Shown here one piece after another: positions 21,744 through 33,127 of a stretch of DNA of 64,000 nucleotides. The DNA lies in NCBI GenBank assembly GCA_024516035.1, contig CM044965.1, forward strand, positions 1,567,272-1,631,271, given 5' to 3'. A program made the translations under genes and the position numbers. Under the pieces are notes generated by a model. That model did not search any database and was not told where the DNA came from. It saw only the letters and a list, made by a program, of their open reading frames with translations. The stretch comes from Bactericera cockerelli. Taxonomy: Eukaryota > Arthropoda > Insecta > Hemiptera > Triozidae. The first letter of the stretch is position 1. Each line of letters begins with the position of its first letter.

Positions 21744-22100
21744 TGAAGCATGTGCTATAATAACTGAAGCATGTGCTATAATAACTGAAGCATGTGCTAT
21801 AATAACTGAAGTATGTGCTATAATAACTGAAGCATGTGCTATAATAACTGAAGCATGTGCTATAATAACTGAAGCATGTGCTATATTAACAGAAGCATGT
21901 GCTATAATAACTGAAGTATGTGCTATAATAACTGATAAATGTGCTATAATAACTGAAACATGTGCTATAATAACTGAAGCATGTGCTATAATAACTGAAG
22001 CATGTGCTATAATAACTGAAGTATGTGCTATAATAACTGATAAATGTGCTATAATAACTGAAACATGTGCTATATAACTGAAGCATGTGCCATAATAACT
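21744..22100. repeat. 21-bp minisatellite, about 17 copies
   Basis: The unit is GCTATAATAACTGAAGCATG plus T. Variant units (GTATGT, GATAAATGT, GAAACATGT) occur in a block that itself repeats (about 21915-21975 and 22018-22075). One unit lacks three bases near 22070. Because 21 is a multiple of three, frames stay open on both strands; they are not credible genes. Confidence 0.95.
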
Positions 22101-22628
22101 CGAGGAGGCGCTGTGCTGGTCTCTCAAATCACTTATGTACCTAGCATTTCTTATGAACATTAATATTTCTTTTTGCTGCTCCCCCCACCTTCTCTCTTTC
22201 TCAAGCACGGAATTTTTTCATTAAACTTTCGCTCATTAATTTTAACTTTCAAGTTTTTTTAGGAGAAGAAAAGTTAGAGTGGAAAAATTACATCAATTAA
22301 AGCTTATTATGCTCTCGGTTTCTCAAGTTTGTTTGTTCGAATTCAAAATGGTGGCTTTCGAGTCAAACACACTTTGTGGAAGTGGTGGGAACTCAATAGG
22401 GGAAAGTTATTTGTCGAATTTATGGTCTATGTAGAAAATATCTACATAACAAACCCATCTATTTTGTATTTCAAAAATTATAGTAATAATAATTACGTCT
22501 GTAAGATAGGCACCTATCTCACATCAGTGGTGGAAGGATTATATGGACCCCCAGTTCCAATATCTAGACTCTTATTACTTATTACCAATGATTGGTTCTA
22601 TCTTTTTAATATAATATAATATAATATA
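22101..22628. other. Unannotated AT-rich stretch
   Basis: A 96-residue plus frame (22329-22619) shows no domain I recognise. The end of the stretch is a short ATATA run. Confidence 0.35.
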
Positions 22629-22723
22629 ACAACACAGACCACAAGCGTCTACAGTAGCTCCTGTTTCATGGCTACGAAATAAAAACGGCTGTGAAACACT
22701 CATCTTTAAATAAAAAAAATATG
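22629..22723 (+). mobile_element. SINE family E, 3' end only
   Basis: ACCACAAGCGTCTACAGTAG, CTCCTGTTTCATGGCTACGA and GGCTGTGAAACACTCATCTT match the end of the copy at 29811 almost exactly. Confidence 0.8.
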
Positions 22724-23690
22724 AAATCCATTTATATTTCGTTCATTCATAATCAACTGACCTCCAAATGGCTGGTCCAAACGACTCCTGATTTGGCACA
22801 GAGGATCCTCTTTGTACTTCGGTTCCTACTGACGCCAGCCACGGGCAAAATGGCCGCAAAGTGCCGCGCTTTCGCTAGTTTTTTTTTTAAAGAAAATATT
22901 CTGTACCCTGCATTCACGGTACTGTATCTTCGGTTCTCTGAGCTCCAAACTCTGAGGACAGCTGTCTTAGGCTCGTCATCTCGGAGATACAATTTTGGTT
23001 TTAACATTCTGAGTGTTTTGACATAAGTTATTCAGAATGGGGGTTTTAATGGATCAAAAAAAAAAAAAACAAATTAAAAAAATTTCATAACCTTTTTTTG
23101 GGCTTAATCTCACAATTACTAAAGGCCAACTTCATCACCGTCGTAAGCGTCCCAGCTTAACACAATTAAAACTCCTCAGAAAGTCTTGTGTTCAGCAATA
23201 TTAAAAAAGTGCTTACAAAAAGCATCAACGCAACGTAAGCCACGGATTTTTTGTACAACTTTTTTTTTAATTCCAGGGAAGAAGCTCTAGCTGTTTTTTA
23301 CTTCCCACCCTCCCTGAGGATCCCCACTCTGAGGTTTCTATATTTATAATTAATGTTTTCATTACAAAGTTTTAATTGTGTTTTTTTATCACTTCTTTGT
23401 AATTTTGCCCCTCCCTGCCCGGCTGGCTGGGTTTAAAAAACTGTTTCCATTTCAAATTATCCTGAAGAGCATTTTTTTTTTCGTTCTGAGGGGTGAGGAT
23501 CGCTTTTTGTTTTACTTCTTTTTGTTTAATTCATGAATAAGTTTAATTGCCATTTCCTGCTCTTTTTAAAATGCTTTTTTTTTACTTGTATCAAACAGGA
23601 AGTTTTTACCTTGGCTTCATTAAAACTGTGAATTTCCTGTAGGATCTCTTTCATACTTAGGAAAGTAACATTGATGTGCGAGACCTTATT
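22724..23690. other. Unannotated stretch
   Basis: An 84-residue minus frame (22753-23007) has no recognisable domain. The rest is T-rich with no repeat shared elsewhere in the window. Confidence 0.35.
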
Positions 23691-23694
23691 ATTA

Positions 23695-23893
23695 TTATTA
23701 TTATTATACAGCACTTTATTAGATAGAAATGGACATTATTGCAATACAAATAATTATTTTAACAATGAAAAAAATGGAAACAATATATACAATAAAAATG
23801 AAAAAGAAGAAAATATATAAAAACATAAATATGTCCTAACTAAAGGGCGAGTTATTGCTTATGGCAATCTCTTCCACCCAACCCTTTATTAAG
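23695..23893 (-). mobile_element. Short element G (LINE-tail-like)
   Basis: On the minus strand GGGTTGGGTGGAAGAGATTG, CCATAAGCAATAACTCGCCC, an AT-rich 3' part, and a TAATAATAA tail at 23695-23707. Confidence 0.7.
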
Positions 23894-23963
23894 TCTAGTT
23901 CGAACACCAGTGCCGACAATGGTCTTAAGTAGGTGTCTTTCATGGCTAAGAATGGTAGCCACC

Positions 23964-24131
23964 GTGCACTGGTAGTCAAGTGGTTAACGCGCTAGTCTGG
24001 TAATCCAGGTAGTGTAGGGATCCGTTGGCTCGAATCCCACCCAGTGCATGAATTTTTTCCTCATTAATTGAGTTTGTCCACATATAATAAGACTCTGAGG
24101 GTCCACTAAAGAGTATAGTATTATTATTATA
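23964..24131 (+). mobile_element. SINE family A (tRNA-Thr-like)
   Basis: The intact head has A-box (TAGTCAAGTGGTTAACGCGC), anticodon-stem region (CTAGTCTGGTAATCCAGG) and B-box (GGCTCGAATCCCACCCAGTG). The body is shortened: the GTTAGGTGGTAGAAAATGCT block is missing. TTATTATTAT tail. Confidence 0.85.
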
Positions 24132-24490
24132 ACGAATATTTCTTTTTAACATCATTGAATTTAGCATGGAATCAGTTCCGTTTAGTCATGATGAGTATCC
24201 TTAGTTATTATGGGAAGTATCATTACCACGTGGTATATTTTGTACTCAAACTATGTGTATTTTGGCGATGTACAAGGAAGATGTCACTAAAAACTGATTC
24301 CTCAACAGCTACTAGGCAATATTAAAAAAAATTGAGTCATATTCTCATTCTCATGTTATGGTGCATGCCTACTTCGTGAAAAACAATGGAACAGTAAGTA
24401 AATGGAGGCGTCATAACTTATATCTCACTGGTAATAAATCTGTCTCCTAACAGACTACCCAATATGGTTACTGCTTCTTTCCTTTTACTC

Positions 24491-24806
24491 TATCTTATCC
24501 CGCTCAAGCAGGGTCGACGTTGTTCAACCTCATGGTTGAGGTTGATTGGTTTTGGCACATTTTTTACGGCTGGATGCCCTTTTCTATTTGATTTAACATC
24601 CTGGATTAGGACGGGGGTTTTACCCTCCATTCGCTGGGAATCGTACCAGCTACCCACATTAACCTCATCCAAGCTGGGTAGGGTGGGATATGCCAGCCTC
24701 ACATGTACGGAGGGAACAGAATTTTCTGTGTGAAAAGTCTGCTCCGACCGGGGATCGAACTCAGGATTTCGGGCAGTAATCACAGCCGTTACCCCACGGA
24801 AGCTGC
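24491..24806 (-). mobile_element. SINE family C (tRNA head plus central domain)
   Basis: On the minus strand a tRNA-like head (CTTCCGTGGGGTAACGGCTG, then TGAGTTCGATCCCCGG) is followed by GAGGTTAATGTGGGTAGC, GCGAATGGAGGGTAAAACCC, and a tail with CAACCTCAACCATGAGGTTG. The middle part corresponds to the body of the 5S-SINE. Confidence 0.85.
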
Positions 24807-25014
24807 CAATATGGCTACTGCTATTACCTTCAAAAGCCTGTAAGAAGAAAAAAATAATTAGTTATTGTTGTGATTTCCTCTGTGTTAAAACTAACAAAGA
24901 TGGCCGATTTTAGGTGACAGGTTTGAAGCATTACTATTTCTCCATTACTTATTGCTACATAGTGCTTCATAATATCTCGCATGAGAGTCGGTCTTATCTC
25001 ACCTCAGTTATAAA

Positions 25015-25185
25015 AGGGTTGGGTGGAAGAGATTTCTATAGGCCCTTTAGTTTGGACATTTGTGTGTATAATATATTTATCTATTTTTTTTTCCTTTAAT
25101 TTTTTTCCTTCTTATAATTTTGTAATCATTATTTGTACTGTACATAATATGTCTTATTTTCTAATAAATAATTAAATAATAATAT
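25015..25185 (+). mobile_element. Short element G (LINE-tail-like)
   Basis: GGGTTGGGTGGAAGAGATTT then TAGGCCCTTTAGTTTGGACA, with a small internal deletion relative to the others. AT-rich 3' part with TAATAA tail. Confidence 0.65.
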
Positions 25186-26940
25186 TCACACTATAATAAA
25201 TGCTAATAAAAAAATATAATCCTGTTTAATAATTTGGCCCTCATGCAACAGCGAAACGCTCTCTTCTGAAAGTGTGATTCCAGCTTGCAGCTCTTAACAA
25301 GAAGCTAACAAGAACACGGTAGCATGGCCATTATGAAAATTTACAACCAATTTTTTTTATACAAGAGAGGGGAACAAAAAAATAATTAACTCATAAAAAC
25401 TTCAAAGCAAGCACCTGAGGTTTCTGAAACATCAGAACTTAAAATGGCAGCTTCAATATTTTTTTATTATCTTTTTTTTTTAGGGATGCAAGTAACTTTG
25501 CAGAAGCTCTCAGCGTTGGTTTTAATTGAAATTAAATACTAATTGGATTTCTACAAAGCTAATTATTTGGAGGGAGTGTAATTTGAAACCTTCTCTCTGC
25601 TCTTCTTGTGGAATTTATGTCTTGATAGTGGTATCGATGAGGTTAGTTTTTACTTCCGACAAATTTCTAATATTTTATTGCAAAACTTTGAAAACTGCAT
25701 AACTTTTTCTTGGACAGAAAACGAGGATTTCTGAGCCTAATATTAGAAATCCCAATGTGCTCGTTTTTGTATAGATTTTTTTGTTGTTGAAGAAAATCGG
25801 TTAAGTTGTTTCGGAGTTACAAGTGATCTAGTATAAAATCTCAAAAGTGTATACAATGTGAACCAATCACGAGGAAGTATTGTGTCCATAATTCGCAGTG
25901 TATAATTTTCTGGAACGTAAATTCTGGAATTAAGTACATACATATATGCTCAGTGGCAAAGTGCTCGCAAAAATGTTATTTTAAAATACCTATCGGTCAG
26001 CTGATAACATCTAAAGGTCGGCTGAGATTTACTAATCCTGTTTCATGGTAAGGATTTAAGAATCTCTCAATTATTATCTATGTCGCTATAAGCCAAAATA
26101 GCCAAACAGTCAAAAGTGAGAAGTTCCACTATAATGTACAATATTGTTCATCATTGTAAACACCTACACAGTAACCCTTACCACAAGCTGAGGGCCCCGC
26201 CCACACCACACCACTGCAAGGTGTCCGGAACAAAAAAAATGTGAACCGAAAGAAACAACTAAACAACAAAGAACCTCTCTAATTTCTCCTCCCTCCTCCA
26301 CCTCCCCGATTGTTTTAACAAGAAAAAGTCGCCATCTCCCCCACACAATTTGTCTCCCTCTAACTCTCCCCCCCCCTGGACCCCCACTCACTCACCCCCA
26401 TTCTAACACCTTTCCGTTTCCCTTTCGAAAAGAAAACCTCCACACGCCCAAAGTTTGTCTTCACTCCCCCAACATTGACCCCCCTGACATTCTCTACCCC
26501 CCCAACACAGCTTCCTATCCCCTGACAAAACCTCCCCTCTCCTCTTGTCCCCTAACAGAACCTCCCCACCCCCTAACATCTCCCTAGATGTCTCCAGAGC
26601 TTAAACAAAAGTAGCCCGGACACGTCTTGGGTTAATGGTTTGGAAAAAGAGAAAGGCCAAGAGGAGGAAGAAAAAGGTACAAAACACAGGAATGACAAGA
26701 AGAAGAGAGGGGAAAGAGAATGAAGAATGATTAGAAGAAGAGAGGGGAAAAAGAATGAAGAATGATTAGAAGAAGGGAAAGACAGAGGTGAGGAAGTAAC
26801 GGGAGAAGGGAAAGGGAGAGGGAAAAAAGAGATAATTAAAGAAGAAAGAGAGATAGAGAAAAAGAGAAAGGTACCACAAGTAGGAGGAGAAGGAGACGGA
26901 AAATAAGAATACGATGATATAAATAGAGATATAGAGTAAC
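25186..26940. other. Unannotated, ending in C-rich sequence
   Basis: No element recognised up to 26150, except a fragment near 26110-26150 resembling the repeat at 51380. From about 26280 to 26600 the plus strand is strongly C-rich (CCCCC and CTCCC runs). A GA-rich region follows. Frames here are compositional. Confidence 0.4.
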
Positions 26941-26950
26941 AGATGAAGAG

Positions 26951-27004
<54 letters not shown>
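26951..27004. repeat. (GA)n microsatellite
   Basis: About 27 uninterrupted GA units, inside a wider purine-rich block (about 26640-27190). Confidence 0.95.
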
Positions 27005-27009
<5 letters not shown>

Positions 27010-27404
27010 AAAACAGGTACAAAGGAAAAGAAAAAAGAGGATAAGAAGAATTATAGAGAAAAATTTTTGAGGAAAAGAAGTGATAGAGAGAGAGAAACAG
27101 AGGAAGAGAAGTAAGAAAGAAGAGGAAAATGAAGAGAGGGGGAGGAGGAAAAGAAATCGAGGAAGAAGTGTGGCGGGGAAAACAAAATGAAAGCAGGTGG
27201 ACATAAGAGTGATAAATGTATCTGTTTTGTATTATTTCTATTCCTGGCTTGTTTGTCTTTCTTCTCATAACCGTCCTTTGTTAATTTTTCATCCCTCTCC
27301 AAGCACCTATCGGATGTTCCGAAAACTTTCGGTCTTCTCATTTTTCCTCTGACCATTTAAAAACATCTAATGGGTGTTCCGAAAGTAACTTTACTTGGTT
27401 TATA

Positions 27405-27570
27405 GTTAATTTAGTTATCATAATTACATATATTATTTGTGTTAATCACTTTCTTGGTATCACAACTACTCAAACTTCGATTTACAAAATCTACGCTTGA
27501 ACCGTTACTTGAATCACGGACCTCTAGGTTACAAGTCCACCGCCTTATCGGTCAAGCTACTGAGATCGGT
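27405..27570 (-). mobile_element. SINE family B (tRNA-Thr-like)
   Basis: On the minus strand CTCAGTAGCTTGACCGATAA, GGCGGTGGACTTGTAACCTA and a B-box-like TGATTCAAGTAAC lead to the body TTTGAGTAGTTGTGATACCA. Other copies at 31041, 44775 and 56115. Confidence 0.8.
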
Positions 27571-27764
27571 AATTGGTTTATACATTTGTATAAAGTATCC
27601 TCTGTGTGGAGTTTCAATATCACTTTTACCTAATGCAGATCATTAGACATACATACGTCATAGATGATTGTTTTTACCTTTTTACGCGAGTGAATTTACC
27701 CACATTGAAACAGTGCTACAGTAAGGACTAGTACAGCAAGGACTAGGTCAAATGAGAAAAATGT

Positions 27765-28160
27765 ACACCACATTGCATACTCTGAAATCACGGCGCTAGA
27801 ACAGAACTGGTTCCATACATGAGATCACTATACCGCATTGCATACATTTAGGAATCACGGCGCCGATATAGATCTATAGCCCATTGTAGAAACGCTCTCC
27901 ATTTTCAAATGTGGCGCCGTGATTGAAATTATTTGTACGCAATAACCAATCAGAGTGCGTTGTGTAACGGTTGAAATGGAGATTCAGGGATTTTGAAAGT
28001 GGAGAGTTTTTCTGGAACGGGCTAGTTAATGGTTCCATTCGTGAGATTAGAACATTGCATAATCTGAAGCAATCACGGCGCCACAACAAAACTGGTTTCA
28101 TACCAGAGACCAAAACCCACCACATTGCATACTCTAGAAAAATCACGGCGTCCATTCAAT
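27765..28160. repeat. Irregular tandem repeat with embedded MITE
   Basis: Units of about 65 bases containing GCATTGCATA and AATCACGGCGCC occur at 27770, 27833, 28050 and 28125. The block is split by the family H MITE at 27877-28024, which also carries GGCGCCGTGATT. Confidence 0.65.
27877..28024. mobile_element. MITE family H
   Basis: AGCCCATTGTAGAAAC at the left is complementary to the TTTTCTGGAACGGGCT end at the right, with some mismatches. It contains the family signature CCAATCAGAGTGCGTTGTGT. Confidence 0.7.
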
Positions 28161-29284
28161 TTCATCACGTTCAATTTCACAAAGATTGTATTGATACTCT
28201 TCTTTTCGGGCCTCCAACACACTCACCACTCTTCCTGGAAACTAGATTCATTTCCAAGTTCTTAGGTTCATTCCCAGGCCACCAGAAATAATGAGCTTTG
28301 TACTTTTCAAGAGAAGAAAAAATTTGGCGCTTTTCTTTTTCCAAAACTTTTTCTCAAGAAAATTACCAACTTAATAGTACCTATTTTATAAAAATTCTTC
28401 ACAGTCATTATTTTTATTCTTTCATATTTTCTCTCTAAAATTTATATTATATTCATCGCAGGTATTTGCAAGTATTTCTTTATATATTCTATTTATTATA
28501 GGTATTTTTTCACTATATTATATTATTTCTTCTTTATTATAGGTATTTTTTCGTTTTATTTTATAACATTACTCTTTAGTAAAGGTTTTGTCTCTCTGTG
28601 TTATATGATTTTCTTTACTGTAGGTATTTTCTCTTTTATTCTCTCTTCGATATTTTCTTCAATATCATCATCAAGGCCGTTTTGTTTCCAAGGCCCTGTC
28701 CATTGTTCCCAGCCTCGTCATTGTTCCATCTTTCCTGTTCTTTCTTCTTCTACCTTTCCTGTTCTTAAGTTTTATCTTAAGTTTTCTTTTGAATTGTTCA
28801 TTCTTCTTTTTGTTTAGACGGTTTTGTTTCGCCTCGATTCTTTTCTATGCTCGGAGAAAAATGGAAAAGTATGATAGCATTCAGGAAATTTCAGACGGTT
28901 GCTCTCTGAATCTTTTGTTTTGCTAATGAGATTAATTTTACTTTTTATCTCCCTCTCCTCTTTCTCTTTTCCCATCTTTCTCTTTTCTTTCCTCTCTTGT
29001 CTTTCTCTATTGGTGTCTTTTTTTTGTTGTTAGAAGATTTTAAAATTCATCAAGTTTTTAACAATGGAAATAAAAAACTCGAGGAAATCAAGACTGGCAT
29101 TTATTTTCACTCGTTATATTTTTTTCTAGATAGATAATTTTGTTCTAAAAAAAAAAGACAAGTAATATGGAATGGGACCTCTTATTACTTGTAGCGATCA
29201 GAAGCTCTCAGAGAGAATTAAAGAAGATCTTGAAACTTTTAAAAAACTATTGATACAATTTCTAATGATTTTATCTTTTTAATC
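28161..29284. other. T-rich unannotated stretch
   Basis: Pyrimidine-rich on the plus strand, with a loose repeat of TTATAGGTATTTTTTC around 28490-28630. No gene or mobile element recognised. Confidence 0.4.
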
Positions 29285-29288
29285 TTAA

Positions 29289-29584
29289 CTCTTTGCGGCA
29301 CAGCTCGGATTTTTTTGAATAACCTTTCCGGCACGGTGGTCCCCAGAAAGACCACTTGGAAAATGTACCTTACTGCACGGTGGTCCATATGAGAACTGTC
29401 TTTAGTATCGTCTCAGCACGCTTCACTCAGCCAGGGACCACTCAAGCTTCTTCCTATTGGATAAAAGTTTTCGGCTGTAGTCGGACATTGTCGTAGCTTT
29501 CACAGGGCACAACAAGTCAGGAGGGCCCGTGCAGTAAGGGTCCATTTTATGTGGTCCTCCTTGGGACCACCGTGCCGCAAAGAG
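29289..29584. mobile_element. piggyBac-like MITE (296 bp)
   Basis: The perfect terminal inverted repeats CTCTTTGCGGCAC and GTGCCGCAAAGAG are flanked by TTAA at 29285-29288 and 29585-29588. TTAA targets and CTCTTT-type ends fit piggyBac. The interior repeats CACGGTGGTCC in both orientations. No coding capacity, so it would need a transposase from elsewhere. Confidence 0.85.
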
Positions 29585-29810
29585 TTAATACCTAGAAAAG
29601 ACTTACTGTTAGCACTCTTTGCTATGACATTCTTTAATGAAAGAAAAAGAAAAAAGCAGCCATGATCAGAGCTTGAAAACCAAATAGGTAAAAGGTAAGC
29701 GAGGTAAAGAGCACGAATAGATAAGGAAAATAACTGCCTGGGTAATGAGAAATATTTAACAATGAAAGTTTGTCTGAAAAAAGGTACATCTATGATTATA
29801 ATACTATACA

Positions 29811-30122
29811 GCGCGCGATTAGCTCAGTGGTTAAGCACTCGCTTGCCATGCGGAAGGTCCTGGGTTCGTTCCCCCGTGCCGACAAAAATTTGTATTCTTA
29901 ATTTGGTTACAATTGTTTGTAAGGGATACCTTCCGGTGCGCTCGTGTTGACCCAGCACCTAAATGGGAAGTATTGTGTCACTTCTCGCCCATCAGAGGGC
30001 AGGCATACTACGGGATGGGCAGGCTACAACACAGACCACAAGCGTCTACAGTAGCTCCTGTTTCATGGCTACGAAATAAAAAAGGCTGTGAAACACTCAT
30101 CTTTAAAAAAAAAAAAAAAAAA
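29811..30122 (+). mobile_element. SINE family E (tRNA-Gly-like), best copy
   Basis: The head has A-box TTAGCTCAGTGGTTAAGCAC, a GCC-type anticodon region (TTGCCATGCGGAAGG) and B-box GGGTTCGTTCCCC. The body includes TGACCCAGCACCTAAATGGG and GGCTACAACACAGACCAC. The poly-A tail starts at 30105. The acceptor stem does not close, so it is not a tRNA gene. Confidence 0.88.
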
Positions 30123-30292
30123 ATACCTATCTAAGATCTTAGAATTAAAATTATTACAAATACAATACTTTTGACATTGGTATAGGCAAAGCTATTCCAT
30201 ACTGTACTTAACGTAAATAACGGTAATACTTAAAAATATTATTAGTATTATACTCATGTGTGTATCATAATATATACTATCCAGGCTTTATT

Positions 30293-30637
30293 CTTTTTCT
30301 GTCTTATCCCCCTCAAGCAGGGTCGACGTTGTTCAACCTCATGCTTGACTTTGGTTGGTTTTGGCACATTTTTTACGGCTAGATGCCCTTCCTAACGCCA
30401 ACGATTGTCTGTGATTTAACGTCCTGGATCAGGACGGGGGTTTTACCCTCCATTCGCTGGGAATCGTATCATCTACCCACATTAACCTCACCCAGCCTGG
30501 GTAGTGCCCGAAATGCCAGTCTCACATGTACGGAGGGAACAGAATTTTCTGTGTGAAAAGTCTGCTCCGATCGGGGATCGAACTCAGGATCTCTGGACTA
30601 CAGGCAGTAGTCACAACCGTTACGCCACGGAGGCTGG
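30293..30637 (-). mobile_element. SINE family C, flanked by 9-bp duplication
   Basis: Full length on the minus strand: head GCCTCCGTGGCGTAACGGTT, B-box TGAGTTCGATCCCCG, central domain GTGAGGTTAATGTGGGTAG, and a tail with GTTGAACAACGTCGACCCTG. GGCTTTATT occurs at 30284-30292 and 30638-30646 as the target-site duplication. Confidence 0.9.
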
Positions 30638-30785
30638 GGCTTTATTAAAAGCAAAAAATGGACGCAAAAAAAAAGAATAATAAGAGAGAGAAAGATGGAG
30701 AGAGGGGGAGAGAAACAAAAGTTCATAAAAATACACTTGGTCAGCTTTCTGTCCCTCTTTTTTAATATAATGACAAATGTAAGAA

Positions 30786-30791
<6 letters not shown>

Positions 30792-30827
<36 letters not shown>
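30792..30827. repeat. (CT)n microsatellite with C-run
   Basis: CCCCCCCCC followed by about 15 CT units. Confidence 0.9.
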
Positions 30828-30829
<2 letters not shown>

Positions 30830-31040
30830 CCTCCTAGGACCTCAACCTCCACCGACACTCAGTGTCGGAGTTAAGTCTTTAGGTTGCGTCACCAGTTGAG
30901 CCTCAGTAAAACGGAACTCCAATATACGATTAGTTACGGACATTACTGCAACAAGTTAGATCAGTATCAGTATAAACAGAAAAGTGAGAAGTTGTACTAT
31001 AGATGTACATGAATAGACATCTGATATAGTCCAGCTTTAC

Positions 31041-31190
31041 ACCGAACTCAGTAGCTTGATGGATAAGGCGGCAGACTTGTAACGCGGAGGTCGGTGGTTC
31101 AAGTCCCAAGTTGAGCAAATATTTAGTAAAGCGAATTTGAGTGATTGTGAGATATGACATTGTGATAAGCACAAATAATTATGATAACTT
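31041..31190 (+). mobile_element. SINE family B (tRNA-Thr-like)
   Basis: CTCAGTAGCTTGATGGATAA, GGCGGCAGACTTGTAAC (TGT anticodon position) and B-box GGTGGTTCAAGTCCC lead to body TTTGAGTGATTGTGAGATAT and end GATAACTT. Confidence 0.8.
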
Positions 31191-31666
31191 GAGTCCAAGT
31201 TTATGGTCCCTAGCAGAGTAAAATAAAAAAATAAAACATGTTTTCAGACCCATCACCAGCCTGCACTGGTGGTTGATTTCTATATTTAGTCCCAGGAATA
31301 TAATCCTGCGGACCATTAATAATAATAACCCGAATGTGCGTATGGGAGAGATGGGAGGGAGGGGGAGGGATGGAATGTAAGGGAAGAGGGGGCGGGACTG
31401 TATAGAAATGAAATACTGGAGGAGCATGGGGTGGGAGGGTTAGGAGGGAGAAAAGGAGAAATTCGTACCAGGAATTGGTTTTTTTTTTCTTTTTTCCAAC
31501 GGTATCTGTGCCTGTCTCACGGACACGGTATTATTATTATGATTTCACATTCTTTCAAACTCCTGGAAACTCCTTATCCATCTACAGCTTTTTCAAGTAT
31601 CTGTCGTCAGTTTAAGTAACTACAGAGTTCAAGTTAGTTGAGGTAAAAATAAACCTTGTGATAATA

Positions 31667-31668
<2 letters not shown>

Positions 31669-31729
<61 letters not shown>
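31669..31729. repeat. (GA)n microsatellite
   Basis: About 30 uninterrupted GA units. Confidence 0.95.
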
Positions 31730-31734
<5 letters not shown>

Positions 31735-32049
31735 AGGTAAAATTTATTTTAATAAAAATGTTCTTATAATTATTTATAATTTGAACGAAGAAGTCTGCTC
31801 CCTGGGAGTCTCAAGTCTTTGCTACCAGGTAGCTTCCCAAGGAGTCAATGAAATGAGACATCTCTTGAAATGTAGGAGCTATCATAATAAATCTCCCTTT
31901 CTCTTCAATCTTTGTTTTTTCCATCGCCATTCTAATCACTACTAAATTACTTGGTTCTCACTGTCGGTTAATATGACCGTATATTAACTTAAGGAAGTAG
32001 GTAACATGACCGCATTAACGCTTTGAAACACTCATAAATAAATCCCGAT

Positions 32050-32112
32050 TAATTCTTGAACCAGGACCTCCGGATTGCAAGTCCACAACGTTAACCACTC
32101 AGACTTAACGAG
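32050..32112 (-). mobile_element. tRNA-like SINE head fragment
   Basis: On the minus strand GTCTGAGTGGTTAACGTTGT (A-box) and GGAGGTCCTGGTTCAAGAAT (B-box-like). The body could not be matched to families A-F. Confidence 0.45.
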
Positions 32113-32517
32113 GTGGGGTATAAAACAACGCAACATTATTTTTGTCAGGGAGATCTCCAGCTTATTACTTCCAGCTTCAATTTTCTTCATCCCTCTCCAG
32201 TTGTCCCCTGAGACGGTAGTCTTGTTTAATTTTCCTCAAGTTTGGAAGCCAAGGAGGCTAGCAAGGCGTGGAGAGAGAAGGAGAGGGAGGAAGAGTGAGG
32301 CAAGGGGATATAAATGAACGCCATGATGGAGGGAGAGGTGGGCGAGAAAGATTGGTACTTTTTTATCCCTGGTGCTTCCTTTTTGTTATGGAAGCACTGC
32401 AGTGGTCAGTTTTGTTATCTAGGATAATGAAAGACAGCTGGATGTATGACGTATCCAAAAATATTATTTTTAATTGAAAAAGTCTCTAAGCTTTTAAGTT
32501 TTGAGGAAAACTACTCT

Positions 32518-32562
32518 AAATATTTACAAACAACTTTTAAACAAAGTTGTTTGTAAATATTT
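32518..32562. repeat. Perfect 17-bp hairpin
   Basis: AAATATTTACAAACAAC (32518-32534) and its exact complement (32546-32562) flank an 11-base loop. No neighbouring element explains it. Confidence 0.75.
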
Positions 32563-33127
32563 TAGCTGCACCTGTCACTAATAAATGAGACTTTGATTAC
32601 TGTGAGAGTAAAAGGACTCTTTAGTCTCATTCTTGTAGGATAAACAGAGTATATTATTATATTTTATTGTAAAGCATTTTTGGATCTCTAGAGCAATTTT
32701 GTTATAAAATGTTAACAATAAATAATTATAATAATGAAAATTGAAGTTGAGAATACTCTCACATGAGAATTAAAGCAACCAAGTCCATCGTTTATCACTG
32801 AAAATTGTATGGTATCTATAAATATTCTAAATTATAATCTAAGTAAGATTTTATTTATTATAATAATTTATTTTATGTATTTATTAATCGACAGTATAAT
32901 AATTAATGGCTGTTCCGTCTCCATATGGTAAACTTTTAATCAATCTTCAACTTCCTCGAGGGCGAAGGGACACAGCTCGGATTAGTGAGAAGGATGGCTG
33001 GAATTCCTGGCCTGACTTAAGGAAGAACATACTGTTATTTTATTCTACTTTTATTAATTTGTGAGAGAAATAAAATTCTTTTATTTAAAAATGAAAAAAT
33101 GGTTTTATTGATCAGTGAAGTTTCTTC

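Larger units (their letters stand above)
31191..33127. other. Mixed simple sequence, no gene recognised
   Basis: Contains the (GA)n at 31669, a tRNA-like fragment at 32050 and a hairpin at 32518, listed separately. The rest is AT-rich or purine-rich. Confidence 0.4.

Noticed and set aside
21663..22208. 181-residue repeat protein on the minus strand (and 127 on plus)
   Set aside because: Both strands are open because the 21-bp unit lacks stops. No signal sequence, no conserved flanking domain, and one unit lost three bases without consequence.
22753..23007. Conserved 84-residue gene on minus strand
   Set aside because: No domain, no homologous copy in the window and no supporting gene structure.
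26573..27268. 231-residue Ser/Leu/Phe-rich membrane-like protein
   Set aside because: Complement of GA-rich simple sequence. The hydrophobicity is compositional.
29811..29885. Functional tRNA-Gly gene
   Set aside because: The A and B boxes are good, but the acceptor stem does not pair and the sequence continues into a SINE body with poly-A. Other copies share the body.
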